Source: Archilochus colubris
Taxonomy: Eukaryota > Chordata > Aves > Apodiformes > Trochilidae
DNA: 64,000 nucleotides
Direction: 5' to 3'
Assembly (NCBI GenBank): GCA_023079485.1
Contig: CM041084.1
Location: 126,332,292-126,396,291 of the forward strand
The notes below the pieces were generated by a model. The model did not search any database. It was given only the letters and a program-made list of their open reading frames with translations, and was not told the DNA's origin. The position numbers were made by a program, and so were the translations under genes. Below, in pieces: positions 24,240 through 38,226 of the stretch (position 1 is its first letter; every line of letters begins with the position of its first letter).

Positions 24240-24850
24240 CGGTCAGAGCCCACCAACGCCTACCCACCCCACAAGAAAACCAAGGCGCCCTCCTCCAGCC
24301 TGACAGGAGGCACTTCCCCCATCGGGTACCTAGTAGCCAGCGATAACCCGGCCCGGCCACTTCCCCGGCCCGTCACCTCACGACTCGCCAGCCCTTTCTG
24401 CAACCCTTCCACGGGCCGCCCCAGCCCACCTCTAACCGCCTCCCAGGGCAGCTTCCCCCGCCGCGGGCAGCACCTCAGCCCCGCTCGCCCCAACGTGCAA
24501 GGAGCCCCGGCTCTGCCTCAGCGGCGGCGGCCGCCCCGACCTTCGCGCGACTGCACTCGCCTCAGCCGCGTGCCAGGTGGGGCGGACACCGGCGGCCGTT
24601 TAACGGTCGGGCCGCCCTTGGGCGGGGGCAGCGGTTATCGCCTTATGGCGGGACCTCACCCGGTGTCTGTCCTCACCCGGTGTCTGTCCGCACCCGGTGG
24701 CGGTACCTCAGCGTCCCGCAGCAGGGCTGCGGTGGCTTCTTCGCCCTGCCGGATGCGTTTTAGGGTGACAGGAAGGGTGCCGTACGGGGCGCGGGGGTTA
24801 TCGCCGGCCCTGCCGAGGAGGCAGGGTCTCATGGTGCCTTAGCTGCCGCC
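24240..24850 (-). promoter_or_regulatory. CpG island, probable C8orf88 promoter
   Basis: An abrupt 0.6-kb shift to GC- and CpG-rich DNA in otherwise AT-rich sequence, 2.2 kb upstream of the C8orf88 start codon and containing CGCGAC, GGGCGG and CCGCCC elements. A non-coding first exon of C8orf88 should lie here, but I could not choose its donor. The open frames at 24260-24493 and 24495-24842 look like composition artefacts. Confidence 0.75.
24654..24704. repeat. 17-bp tandem repeat in the CpG island
   Basis: cctcacccggtgtctgt at 24654-24670 and again at 24671-24687, then a diverged third unit ccgcacccggtggcggt at 24688-24704. Confidence 0.8.
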
Positions 24851-27360
24851 AGACCCCTGTCGTGTCAGGAGAGATACTAGAAGTAAAAGAGGTGTCGTTT
24901 AGGAAGCCAGTCGAGTCTTTCACGCTTGCCTTCGAAGTTTTGCTATTTTAGGTTGCCGGGTGCTTTGAAGCTATTTTTTTGTGCAGTTTTGATGTTTTTA
25001 TATTTTTAATTAAATACTTAAGTGTATGTTACGTGTATTACAGCTGCTGCACCACTACCGCAATGACAGCAACCTGCACAGCCTCTTCCTCTGACGTGAG
25101 AGTGAAGCCTGGCGTGTGTGAGGGAGGGGCGGTACAGTCCATGTTCCTATTCCGAGGTAACCCTGAGGGTCATTTTTGATCTTGAGCACTTCAGTGCCCA
25201 TAAAATTGCTATTTAGGCATCTGGGTGATTTACAGAAAACATTTCTCCACATACTCTTCCCCTCTGCCTTTGTTGGTAGTTACTGAGCTTTCTCTGCTCT
25301 TTCAAAAATTCAGTGTTTATCCTTAGAACTACTCCTTTGTCCTACAAAGTGTAGTCATGTTTCTGCAGAGCCTTGCAGTGGAAGTTTGGAGAAAATAAGT
25401 GGCTTTTAAACACAACCATGAGGCCTCAACAATTAAGACTAACCCAGAAAGAAAAATAAAATGCGCAGGCTTGGAAAATCTGTCAGTTGTGGTTTGTGAA
25501 TCAGGGAACAGCCCTTGCCAACCTGCCCAGTTGCATCAAACAGTTACACAGGTATGAGGGACTGGAGAATGGCCACTGGATTTTCATTTATAGAAGTGAC
25601 GGCATTGTGCATGTTTTGGAAATTTACTTATTATTATATGATCAATTGCAATGGATACACACTGCTAACTTCCAAAAGGGCAGACTAAAATTCCCTGTTT
25701 GTTTGGTTGTGAGGTTTTTTGTTTTTTGTTTTTTTTTCTGGATTCCATTTAGTTACATTAAGTCACTAGAGAACATTGATAAAAATCCTTAACTTTTAAA
25801 AAATTTTTATATTTTTATTTTAATATTTCATAACACCCACTGACTCCAGTGGTTCAGAATAGATAGTGTAACTTCAAGTATATAACAATTATATAAATAG
25901 CATGTACTTAAATAATAGGTGTAGGCTTCTCTCCAAACACATCACCTTCCAGTAAGTGTCCTGAACTGTTCACTCGTAGTGCACCATCACATTATTTTTG
26001 TGGGCACTGATACAGTACATCTGCATAGTTGGTAACCCACTTGCTGCCACTTCCAAGTCTAGTCTGAAGGAATTTTTCCCAAGTGACTTAATTTATACTC
26101 AGACAAATGATGTTTCTTCTGACCCATCATCTATTCTCAAAAGATTATAATGTAGAAGAGTTAATCCTCTATTCATGTCAGCCTTTTCCCTTAGATAAAT
26201 TAGAGATAACTATCAATTATTAATATGTAAGTGCACATAAACATCTGCTGCTACTCCAGAGCAGTTACTGGCAGGGAAATCAATGGGGCAACCAAGGCAA
26301 AGGTACAGCTGGTCACAAGGCTGTTTGGGTTATTGAAAACAGTGAGTGAGGTGCTGAGAATTACAACTGCACAGGCTCCACACAACTCTTTTTGTGGCTG
26401 ACATCAAAATGGTATCACTATCACAGTGATGTAGAATTATCAGTCGTACCAGTGATGGGTTTTTTTCAGATTTAAATATGCTGAGGATGAATTAAACAGT
26501 AAAAGAACCTCACTAGTATATTTCTCAGGGGCTGTAGACTGGGCTGCTGCTTTTGGTATATCAGGGAAAGAGAAGGGACAGGAGCAGAAACAGGGCAAGA
26601 GGCAAGAAATAGAGCGTCGTAGGTGTTTTGAAAGCTTGTTGCTCCTGGGCCTGCAGGGAAGATGGGAATATTAGGGCTGGTAATGGCTGTGTTTTGAGGC
26701 GCTGACCATCCCGGCAGGCACAGTTATCACCTCCCACGCTTCCACCCAGGAGCTGGCAATCCCAGCAGTAGCAGTGAGGCCAGTTTTCCAGCAGTCTGGC
26801 ACAGGCAGAGGAAGCTCTGGACCGCAGCCATTTTGGAGATCTCAGCAACCTGCTGTATTAAACAACTTTGCCTGTGCCTAGAGAGAATCCTGCTTCTGAC
26901 TCTGAGAAATGAAAACATAAGCTAACATTTTTCCCACATTATCAATTGTCTCACAGTTTGCCTGGTGCTGGTAATTTCCCAACTAGAAATGCCTACTTCA
27001 TTTGGAATTCTTCATGTTCTTTCATTTAATTTCATTATGATAAAATACTGTTCTCTCAAATACCTGATATCTAATTCAAAGACCCAATGACAGGTTTAGC
27101 CAAGAGATATTTATTATATACATAGCAAAATATAAGTATTAAAAATTTTATTGCTCTATGAAGAAAACTAATTTCTGTAGAAAAAACCCACTCCCCAGAC
27201 TACTGGCCTTTGCTGCTTGGTGAACCAATCAGGGAGATTATTTCCTTTTTTTAACATACTGCTCAGGCTCCTAGAGCCTGTAGATTGAAGAAAGCCACAG
27301 TTACACTTTTGCTAGTTTAGGCTCAGGAAAGCATAAAACATTTAAGAAAGCAATATGATT

Positions 27361-27402
27361 ATTGCACATGTAAAAATGAGCAATTGCACATGTAAATGAG
27401 TG
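27361..27402. repeat. 22-bp tandem duplication
   Basis: attgcacatgtaaaaatgag and attgcacatgtaaatgag follow each other with two bases between. Confidence 0.65.
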
Positions 27403-29330
27403 TGTAATTGTAATTGCATGATTTTAGTTTTGTAATGGATGTCACTTCAGAGCAAAGCAATGGTGTGCTGAAATGAAAGGACTCTTGGGTCAGCCTCAGG
27501 ACAGACCTGTAGTTGAAAGCTTAAAAAGCCACTTTTAGTGTCATTTTATCATTCAGTTATGCAGCCAAATGCAGTCAGCCTATTTGCATATGCAGCTAAA
27601 TTATTTAGCCATAATTTTCTGGGAGAGTTTTTTTTTTTCCTAAAGTAATTTTCAAAATCATTTTATGACAAAGCAAAAAAACCACCACACTCTTTCCAAT
27701 GTTGCATGATTTATCAGTCAGTCAACAGAACAAACACAAGCAACAGGAATGTATGTGTAAATGTAGAGGTGTGCACACAGGATCATCAGATTATAATACT
27801 ATGTACATAGTATATGCAGATATATTTTCTTCCCATAAAAAACTTTCTTCACTTCTGTCAAGTGTCATGCCTCTCTTGGACTAGGATTTTGCATTTTTAT
27901 TTAAAAGTATTTTTCTGAAATAATTAATTATAAGAGATTCTTGACATTTTTCTTCAAAATGTGTGATTTCTGTGAAACTGGAGAAAAATCTTGACAACAT
28001 GGATCACGTCATGCACCCTGGAAATCAAACTTGCTTCATCACATTGAGATACATTATGGTAAAATTACTAAATGGAAATTACCAGATATTGGCATGGAAT
28101 AATTCTGACCTTGGTCATCTTTTTCTAGATACAAGCTGTGGCTGATTGATAAGGAACCAGAATAAAGTTTCTTACTTATTTTGTCATTTAAATTTCAGTT
28201 TACTTAAAGGAGGTTAATATTTCTATAGCTTTTAAGTCTTAAGTCAGTTCACTGTTTTTATGGGAGGTAGTATATATCTAATAGCTTGTCACAATGAACT
28301 ATCAGGACAGCAATCAGTGTAGCTTCCATCTCATATTGGTCTTTCCATTTTATATAATGTGTTTGTCTTCTGTGTACATGTGTATCAGGGTTTTAAAAGC
28401 TTTGTACAGCAAATGTGCTTTCCAGCCCTTTCTGTCTTTGCACCTGCATGTCTGCTGCAGGACAGATAATGCTTCATATAATGTCCAGCTGATGTTACAA
28501 TTGTGGAGAAAGACAGGGACAGCTTCCTGCATTCCCTGTGGAAGCATGGCAAGGAACAGGCAAAGGATGAGCCTTAGTCTTGCCCTAAGACAGTCTGGAG
28601 CATACACCTGCCTGCAGCATATGGATCATCTGGCTGCTGCGTGTGCTGTTGAAGACAGTAAAAATGTAAGAACATCATTCTCTGCTTCACTGTGTGAACT
28701 GCAGTCTCTTGCCCTGCAAAGTAGCATGGGAGAACTGAGATTGAACTGATGTGAGAAATAGCACTTAGGAGTAGAGAACAAAGTCTAGCACTGGAAGTTT
28801 TGTCTATCCACTTATCAGCTGCATTTCCTCTGCCAGAAATAGCAGTTTGAGTTAGTGAAATAACTCCTACTTGGGCATAGACTCCTTACAGCAGAGACTG
28901 TCAGAAGCAGGAAGGCCCTGCCAAGTGCAGTGGGATGCTCCAAGAGAAAGTCAATGCACTGTGGGGCTTGGCTTGGCATTGCCTGCTGCACATTACCCTG
29001 CTAAGAGAAGCCAGAAACTGGAGTTTATGCCCCAATGCACTCCTTGTTTACTTACTCTCCATTCTCCATGCTTGCTACTGTCGTTGTAGCAACAGACCCA
29101 TGAAATTTCAGCTGTTTACATAACTTGGGACAGCAGGTAGCTTCGGCCAAGAAGGTGGTTTTGGAACCTTCAGATACTCTGAACCTTATACTGTAATTTA
29201 GTGTACCTCTGAAACACTGACAAGGGTAGGGAAGAAGCAAAGGTCACCAAACAGCAATTGAGAAAAAGGCACAACAGCAGGCCATAAACAAAAGAATTGT
29301 TGCCATCACTAACCAAATACAGAATTAATT

Positions 29331-29404
29331 GAAACAAACAAACAAACAAAAAACCCCCTCAAAACAACAAAACACAAAAACAAAACCCCAATAACACACA
29401 AAAA
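29331..29404. repeat. (AAAC)n-like A-rich simple repeat
   Basis: Four aaac units, then irregular aaaac/caaaa sequence. Confidence 0.75.
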
Positions 29405-30664
29405 CCTAAAAATAGTGCCTAGAAACTGTATCCTGGCACTGAAGCTGTACAAGCACCACTGGGATCAAAATTAATTTGTTTTTTTGAACAAGCAAAAATC
29501 TCTTTTTCCATCTATGAAGTGAAAAAATACATTCACTCTTTGCAAAATGAACAGTGGAAATCTTTGTTGTTATTCAGAATAAGCACAAAACGTGGTCCCC
29601 TAATTGGCAAAGCCTAAAGGATTTTAGATTCCTCTTACTAAAAATATAGGAAACATTAAAAAAAAAAGAAAAATTAAACCAGTTCTCATTACGATGAAGG
29701 AAATAGTGTTCTCTCTGAGCATATGCCTAGGCATTTGGCCCCACAAGGTAGTTACAGGTATTCCTTTGTTTTAATTTATAAATCTTCTTTTCTAGGGCTT
29801 TAAAAGTATTACAGTAATACTGTGCCTTGGTTTGGAACAAATTTATACCAGTACACTGTATCTCTGCATTTTACATTCTTTTATGACAGTAGATATTTCT
29901 ACTAAACTAATATTTTGGGATAAATATTTTTCTAAAACCTTTAATCCATATTTAATATTTAGTATACAACTGTAGCAAACTCTGCTTCTATGAGATGCAG
30001 CCAAAAGAAAGTTCCTCAAAGGTTGTAAATATAAAAAAACCTTTTTGCAAATATTTCACTTTTCATGCTGTCTTTTAACTGCCAATGACAACTGAAACCC
30101 TGGTTTACAAGAAACCTGAATTTTGCTGCAATAGTCTTTTTAATGGCATATTAACTGCAGTTTAGTCAACAAATATAACTTCCACATTTATTTATTTTGT
30201 AATCTAAAGTTTTTAATTAAGCATGGAAGTATTTAGGAAGTTGTGTGTTCTTGCCATTTTTCACAGAAGTCTACTAGTACCCTTCAGAAATCAGTTTCAG
30301 TGAGAAATTAAACAGCTCGTGAGCTGCTGCAGCAGAGGAATATATGCACATTTTGGAAGTTAAACCTGGGTGTCAGTATTCCATTCTGAACATTAAGCAT
30401 GCGTGGCCTTGGGTCAGGAATTTGTTGTTCAGGCTGGTCTCACTCCTGGAAGGTGACTTCCAAAGAATTCCAGTGGTATCAATCTCTCAGCAGCAGCACC
30501 ATTTTTGAGGGATAAGTAAATCCAAACTTTTGATGTCTTGAATCCCATCAAAGTTAGCGATAACACAGAATTTATAATAGATGGCTGCACTAAACATAAA
30601 GTGTTGTCTCACTTTAGCCAAAGGAGTATCTAAAGAAAGAAATAGTTATGTTCATTTAAGTTCA

Positions 30665-31080
30665 TGGTGAAGGGACTCCAGCACAAGTCCTGTGAGGAAG
30701 GGCTGAGGGAGCTGGGGGTGTTCAGTCTGGAGGAGGCTCAGGGGAGACCTCATCACTCTCTACAACTCCCTGAAAGGAGGGTGTAGCCAGGTGGGGGTTG
30801 GTTTTTTCCAGGCAGCTCTCAGTAAGACAAGAGGTCATGGACTTAAGCTCTGCCAGGGGAGGTTTAGGTTAGATAGTAGCAAAAAATTCTCTACAGAGAG
30901 GGTGATCAGGCATTGGAATGGGCTGCCCAGGGAGGTGGTGGATTCTCTCTCCCTGGAGGCTTTTAAGAGACTGATATGGCACTCAGTGCCTTGGTCTGGT
31001 AGCCACAGTGGCAGTGGATCAAGGGCTGGACTTGATGATCTCAGAGGTTCTTTCCTGCCTGGATGATTCTGTGATTGTGT
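30665..31080 (+). mobile_element. CR1 LINE 3' end
   Basis: 5'-truncated CR1: 'tgaagggactccagcacaag' through 'gggctgagggagctgggggt', then the ORF2 C-terminus ([37 protein letters not shown]) and a decayed tail 'ctggatgattctgtgattgt'. It strongly resembles the copy at 7336-7793, so both likely belong to one subfamily. Confidence 0.92.
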
Positions 31081-34000
31081 GGTATGTTCATCATCAATTT
31101 ATAAAAAAATTACAGACTAAGAAAAATGAGATTCCATAAACAGTAATGCAATAGGAAACTTAGTGTTCAGTCAGCTCACATAAATATCTCATTAAATCAG
31201 CTCACACCAAGGCTTACCTTCAAGCCAAGATTAGGATCTGCTGTTATTTGAAAATTCCATTCTAGCTTCCTAGCTGAGCCAGTTTGTGCACTTATAGATC
31301 TGAAGCTAAAAGCAGATAATCATAGCAGGAAAGTAAATTAAAATTCAAATATACACATTTAAATTGTAAATTTCAGCATTTCTTTCTTCCTTTGCCCGAT
31401 CAAAGATATAAAATAAGTCCAGTAGGCTTAATGTTATATTAAAAATATGAGTTGTTTTGGGCATAACAAGATCATAAATTGTGCTATGGTAATGCTGTCT
31501 TTTCTGCCAATGCTGGAAGTTCTTTCTCCTGCCACTATGCTGATGCCTGGCAACTCTTAGACGCAGGCTACTTCTCCAGTGTAGAGAAGGGCAGCGTCAC
31601 ACCTGGCAGTGCCACGCTGTCTGTGGGTGACAGAAACATTGCTTTTCCCACCAGCAGTGAAGCAAGACATTGAATTTTTCACACTCTTGACCTGCTCTGT
31701 CTGCTTAATGATGAAAATGTATGGAAATGCAATGATATGAAATTCACTGATAAAGCCTGAACTAGAAGAGGCAACAATATTCCTCATATCCTACATGTTC
31801 AGGTAGGATACTTTGAACTGGAAAGCTTTCATTTATTGCTTCTCAAAATGAGATATATCCCATGCTTACAGTTTGTATTTCTAAAAAAACCCAGAAACAA
31901 ACAAACAAAAAGAGAAGTATATTTTTTCAAGCTAGATGCACTAAACTTTTATTTTAAGCTAAACTGAAACAGGCAGCCTGCAGAGGGGGTTTGTTTTGGT
32001 TTACTGACAGAATCACAGTTTAAAATAGGTTTATTTAACAGATTATGTTTTCTGCTTTTTACTTTAAAGGAAGAAAGATGAAGAAAAAGGGTTTATTCTC
32101 ATTTGTTATCTTGGTAATGTAGAAAAAGCATTCTTGTTAAGCTTTCTGCCACAGATGTAGTACCAGAACTATATAGTGTTTTATGAGTGCCATGATGATG
32201 GCAGTCAATGAAGTCTAAAACCTACCATGTCTGATCCTCATGACAGGACATTTTAAACAAAACTGAAAGTATTTTTTATAGAAGTGCAGATTCTAATGAT
32301 TTTTCAGGAAACTTACAGAATTTTTTCTGCTCAGGAATCTGCAAATAAGACCCCTATGCTGTTTGACCTTAATGACTTTGGGAACAGCTTTCATGTTAGC
32401 ACTTGGTGTGACAGAAGATACACAATGATGCTTACAGTGATGAGGGTTTCACCAGCCTTGTCAGGCTGGAGAAGGTGGCTGACAGCAAACCCACTTAAGA
32501 TTAATGCATAACATGATGAGAAACATTTGTTGATGTTTGTTTTCCTTTTTTTTTTTTAAATGAGAGCCAGGTCTCTGAGACAATCTAAGCTATTTTGTAG
32601 TAGGCTCAGTTTTTTTGTTTGCTTTGTAGTGTGCATGCATTTTTAACCATTCTGCTTAGCTCCTATAGATTCCTTGTGGCCAGTTTAGACAATCGAAATC
32701 CAAAACTAAATAGAACAACTTTGTATCAATTACTAATTTATAATTTTAAAAGCTACTTGTACTTCTTGTTTCTTAATTGTTTTAGCCCCCCAGAGAGAGG
32801 ATTTCACTTTGAACTTTATCTTGTCCCCCCTTTTGCTGGGACATGCAGATGTCCCTGGGTGCTGACAACCTCAGAGCATTTCTGCCACAACTCCAAGGAC
32901 CCTCGGTCACATAGGACAGCACATGATTGAGTGAACCTGTGAGGATGCCAAGTGTGCTCTTCATCTCAGAGAGGGATGTCTTGCTTCTACAAATCTTCCA
33001 TTTCCCAGCACCTGGTACAGGATTTATGCAGATAGTGGCAGTATCAGAGATTAGCCCAAATGACCAACTTGTAGCCAAGGTTCTCTCCATCCTCATCCTT
33101 TTGCTGTGAAGTCTGGAGGTACTAAAAGCATCTTTGGGATGCTGCAGTCCTGTGCGGACTGAATACTATGCCAAAGACATACTACACACAAAAAAAAGCA
33201 GCAGAGTGGACATCGAGATGTTGACCACAACTCTTGCCTTTACAGCAGAAGTTGACATGTCTTAAATAGAAGTTTTGTCTTAAATAAAAGTTCAGGGATG
33301 TTGCTTTGGAAACACCAGCAATTCACAGTCTGATACCAGCAAAGATTCACATTCTTTGAAGGTACTATATTTATCTTTGTCCTGGGCCCTAAGCCTGGCA
33401 GCAGCTTCTTTCTCACAGTTTTTACTTAAATCAGTCTTGAAATTCCATCATTTTTCCCTAGGAAATATTGCAACAAAAATAAGCAGCATGCCCTCATGGG
33501 TGTTTTTCTAACCTTAGTCTTTGTCTCTCCCCCAGTCTTTCATAAACACTAAACAGCACATTTAAACTCACATAAGCTTGAACTCTAACCATGTCATTGA
33601 TATAAACTGACATAAATATAAATTGATATAAAGCTATGCAGAAGAGCTAGCATTACATTGTGAAATAAACTGTTGCTTCTCCATTACAAGATAACACTTT
33701 TATTGGATAAAACCATAACACCCAAGTGTCTTTATGAACCCCCACCTCAACACTTTTATCTTACCCCAGTTATTTATAAAATGTTCTTAAACCCATTTGG
33801 TAATAATTTTAATACATCATTGCAGTGACATACAACTTGTCATCTGAATCAGCAATTTCCAGTCCATACTCTGTTACTTTTGTTCACAAGATTTAGCTGA
33901 ACACACTTCTAACAACCTGTTCAAAAGGAACCACAGGAACTACTATACAGGTCCTGAGTCAAAGTACCTTTAGCCCATGTCCTTTTTTCCAAGATCAGCT

Positions 34001-36620
34001 AACAGTGAATCCCTTCAGACAAATATAAAAGCAGAAAGAGTGATACAAGGATATCTCCCCAGTAGCTTTCTCCAGCTTCCAGTGAAGTGTAACATGATGA
34101 GTTGCTACCTAATCAGGCTAACAAGTAGCTATATTGTCCTAATATAAAACCCCTTTTGTGATTAAAGCTGCAGGAAACTGAGCCTAGATTTTTTCTTGTT
34201 GGCTCAAATAACCATAACAAAATCTTGCAAATAACTTTAATCAGATTAAGTTCCTCTCTCCCCTCTTCTTCATGACCTTCAGTCTTTTGTTCCTTTCATG
34301 CAACCTGCTTTACATTGACTGTACTGATAAAATCACTGAAAGAAATCTGAATCAAGGTTGCACTTCTTAAGTTATTTTCAAATAGGTTGAAAATAACCCT
34401 TCCCCCCCCCGTGATGGATGTAGAGTGCAGTCAGTCACACACCTCCAGCAGTACAGCTTCACTGCTGAGCAGTGGGACAAGGATAGAAAACAGTTAAGTC
34501 TAAGGAATGGGGATCTCAACCTGGTATGGCTTAGACAAATGTGGTTTATAACTATAAAGAAAATTTTCTATATAAAGTGGTATTTAATGAGTCCAACTTT
34601 CAAGGTATATAAAATATTATTATTACAATTTTCTATTGCAGGTCATTTAGTGCCACTCATTTCTTCAACACTGATGTACTTCTCCACAATAATTTTTTTT
34701 TTGAAAGGGAAATTTCAGTCCCTGGCATTATAACTCTAACTCCCACATAAGGAAAATACATAGGAAAACAGGATGGGTTAACCTGATAGTTGTTCAGCTT
34801 GCTCAGTTTCTATCAGCTAGGAGTGAAATAGAAGAACTAAACAACACACTAACTTTACAAAACAAGTATTTCCAAATAGCTGGCATTATTCTGCCACATC
34901 CTCCAGTCTGATAATCACTGTCTTTAAGTAATTCTACTGGTGTGTTTCTCATGGTTGCTTGGAAGAACATTGCACAATTATTTTTAAAGGGCATATTACA
35001 TTCAGTGTGGTATTTTTGCCCTGTCAGAAAAGGCAGTTTGTTGGATCCAACACTGCAAATCCTCTCTGCTTCTACTCAACTATTGAAAATTCAAGTCCTT
35101 CTAGTTAAAGAGATTTTCTAGAATTTGATTTTAAGGTGCTGCCTTGGCTTTCCCTCTGTTTCTGAAGACATACACTACATATGAAAGGCCAGGAAAAAGC
35201 AAGTATTAGTCATCATCATTATCCATTTCTCAGCAATAACCACTAATGGCTCCACAGTTGCTTCAGCATCTTCTCTAAGCACTTTATGGTGATTTTCTTT
35301 AACAAGCTGATCTGAAACCTCTAGACTCTTTCAAAATGCATGACAAAGATTTCCTAATAATCTAATCCAGAAAAAAATACCCTCTAGTTTTCAAAAGATC
35401 AATACATACAAGGAATACAAACAAGTAAACCAGTCATCAGTAGGTTCCTAATTAAAAGAAAAAACAAAACAACCAAAAAAAAAACCCCTGAACCACAGCT
35501 TAAGTTCTGATGTGTTCCTTGTCAACACCACTAAATTTATATAAAATTCTTTGGTGGGGAGAAGTGTAAGTAGAATAGGGAAGGGGGCAAAGAAAACATG
35601 AAAGCACAGAAGAGCCCTTCCTTATGAATTCCAATAGCTCCTTACTCTGATACAAAAATAATACATTGAATAAAAGACTGTTAAGAGACAATGAAAGAAA
35701 TGAGTGACTGTAAAAGCTGGAAGTTTAAAAGTTGTTCTAGTACGCACAGGACAGGACTGTTTTTTAACCAGAGGAATTTAATGGATTGATCCAGTCCAGC
35801 ACAGACTGTCGTGCCTGCCTGCAAACAAGCCTGCTCAACAAATACCCAGATCTGCTCCAGTCCCTTTTAGATGCCCCTCAAATTAATTTCCTTGCATAGT
35901 GAATATATCTTATGTACCCAGAAGCTGTTGAAACACAATGCCTCAATTCATTTCACATTTTACAGAAACAACTTTTCACTTTGCAAAAAGCAGTAGCAAA
36001 TATTGGGCTATTATCATGATGCACACAATTACTTTTTCCATGTATCTTCCCTTCTAAGCAAAAAGGTTGAGAAAATAAAACGAAGAAACACAAGACAGCA
36101 AATAAAGTACAGCTTAACATGGGAAGAAAAGATAGAAACCCTCTTGATTCATTGATATAATGTACACAGGCTCCTCCATCTCTTACCCACAACGTCACTT
36201 AACTTACAAAAGCAGTGGATGATTTTCTGTGAAGTCCCAGCTTACTTTATTTCAGGAGGTTGAAAGCAGGCAGGTATTTAGAAATAAGAGACAACAGTAA
36301 AGAGTATTGGAAGGTTTAAGATGCAAATGAGTTCAGCAGATCTCTACAATGAAGGAATGTATGTAGCATTAGGGGAAAAATTGTATTACCATATTTTGCT
36401 CAGTAAGCCATTGCCTAAAGACACAATCCCAGCAGTGGTCTTATCCCTTTTTTACTTCATTCTTCCCAAAACATCAACAACAAATTTGTTCTTGCTCTCT
36501 TTTATTCCTGAGACTATCATTTAGCAGACACACAATACATTGTGTGTTCCTGTATCATATTACAAAATTCTTCCACTGGTATACTTTTATTTATATAAAT
36601 AACAAAGTAAATTAAGTTTG

Positions 36621-38082
36621 AATAATAATCTTTATTTCTTTATTAGTTTATTTGTAAAAGGTACATTGTAATCCTGAGCTACAGCTTTTATACATTTAGC
36701 ATTATACAAAGACAGATCATTTACAGTTTGATCATTTACATTTATTGTGCTCCAAAATCCTTATCTGAATATCATTTTGTCCTAGCAGGAACATAGATAA
36801 TTTAAATTACATGTATCCCTGAAACATCCACATTATTTTACCCATCTGACCCCATTATCTAAATTACTAGTCATCTAAATCACTCGGGACATTCCTTCCG
36901 AATTTAGCAGTAACTTGTTTAAAACTATAAAGTTGGGCAGTGCACAAACTGGTCCCTCAATCCTTTGTGAATACATCATTAGAAAAGAAACTTTCTGTTT
37001 CCGTATTCTCTTGGCAAGTCAGTGCTAAATTGACCAGATGTACTTCCACAGAATGGTCCAAGTAGTAGTTTACTCATTTCTTTATTACTCATTTTCTTAT
37101 TACAGCAGTTAATGTGAATTTACACAGTGTCTCCCTTTGCAGTGACCAGTGCATAACTCTCCTAAATAGGGAAAGTCTGACATGATCAGAGGAAAGTAAG
37201 AGGCAACTCATCACCACCTTATTGTCACCTGTGTGACACTGAACTGTTACAAAACACATCATATGAAATGCTTCCCTTAGACCCTGTAAAGGAACTTGTA
37301 TGAATAACCAGAGTTAAGTTCCATAATCCGAACATGGCTTTTAGGATTTGCCAGTTAGAAAAAAAACAAAACACCAAACAAAACCATACACCAAAGTCCC
37401 AGGATCCTTGAGAAGAAAGCATTTATCCTAATAAATCCAATCCTGGATAAATGGAAATTTAATTGGACTACCAAAACAGTATCCCTCTACCTGAAAAATT
37501 TCAAAGCATACAGTGTTCACAAATGTCTCTCTAGCAACAGTGTCAGTCTTTATTTTGAAGTACACTCATAACTTTCATTTCCTGAATAAGGTCACTATGA
37601 TCTTAGGCAAAAGATACAGTAAGCAGGGTTCAAGCAAAATGCTTATTGCTTAGGTTTTAAAGCAAGCCACTTTATTATAATCTTAGTTAAAATGGTAAGT
37701 ACAAATGTAAAGCTACTGTAGAAACACTTAGAAACACTCTTGCTTTTAAATTCTTACTGATCATCTAGAAAAATGGAGACGGATTTTAACATAACAAAGG
37801 AAATGTAAAACTTAATACTGTCTGTTGAAATAAAATTCAACACCTACAAAGACAGACTTATGAACATGTAAACAGAGCTTTAGTATTCAGAGCTAGGGAA
37901 TCTAGCAGCAAAACAAACTATTTGCATATTATGTAGTGCAATGAACATTTGTTCTTAGAGACCCCCAGTCTTAAAACTACTTTGAACAGAATGGAATCCT
38001 TACAGGACAAGGTTTTAAAAGAGTCCAAGATGTAATATCCAGAATTACTAGACGTTCATCTGCTTATAACCTAACAATTTCT
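36621..38082 (-). other. PIP4P2 3' UTR (probable)
   Basis: About 1.45 kb between the PIP4P2 TAG and a cluster of three minus-strand AATAAA signals. AT-rich, with no repeat recognised. Earlier polyadenylation sites are possible. Confidence 0.55.
36631..36652 (-). terminator. Triple AATAAA polyadenylation cluster for PIP4P2
   Basis: On the minus strand AATAAA occurs at 36652-36647, 36644-36639 and 36636-36631. This is the first strong cluster I saw after the stop codon. Confidence 0.55.
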
Positions 38083-38226
38083 CTATGCAAAACTGTGCTC
38101 TGGATAACTGACTTTAATGGCTCCCCAGTAGCAGGCTCGGATGAGACAGATTAAACCTAAGAGATAAGCAATAGCCCAAGAAACATATGTTGCGTGAAAT
38201 CGCCTGGCAAAATCCTGTGTGCCAAC
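38083..38226 (-). CDS. PIP4P2: PIP4P2 exon 7 (second membrane helix and stop)
   Basis: Acceptor CTCTTTTTAG, stop TAG at 38085-38083. 144 bases encode residues 211-257 ([20 protein letters not shown], then [20 protein letters not shown] and YPEHSFA). Confidence 0.97.
   Translation of the reverse strand, partial: VGTQDFARRFHATYVSWAIAYLLGLICLIRACYWGAIKVSYPEHSFA

Larger units (their letters stand above)
22106..24260 (-). other. C8orf88 5' intron
   Basis: Sequence between the first coding exon and the CpG island. Contains an AAC/AAG-rich repeat at 22838-22888 and a short tandem duplication at 23441-23473. Confidence 0.5.
24851..36620. other. Intergenic DNA between C8orf88 and PIP4P2
   Basis: No exon could be supported. 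It contains one CR1 (30665-31080), a 22-bp tandem duplication near 27361-27402 and an A-rich simple repeat (29331-29404). The open frames at 28294-28749 and 26561-26848 have no recognised similarity or splice context. Confidence 0.55.

Noticed and set aside
24260..24842. Open frames of 77 and 115 codons in the CpG island at 24.3-24.8 kb
   Set aside because: GC-rich composition on both strands, no similarity and no splice context; the region is better explained as a promoter.
28294..28749. 151-codon plus-strand open frame
   Set aside because: No recognised domain, no clear promoter or splice sites, and an antisense frame of similar quality; chance ORF until shown otherwise.
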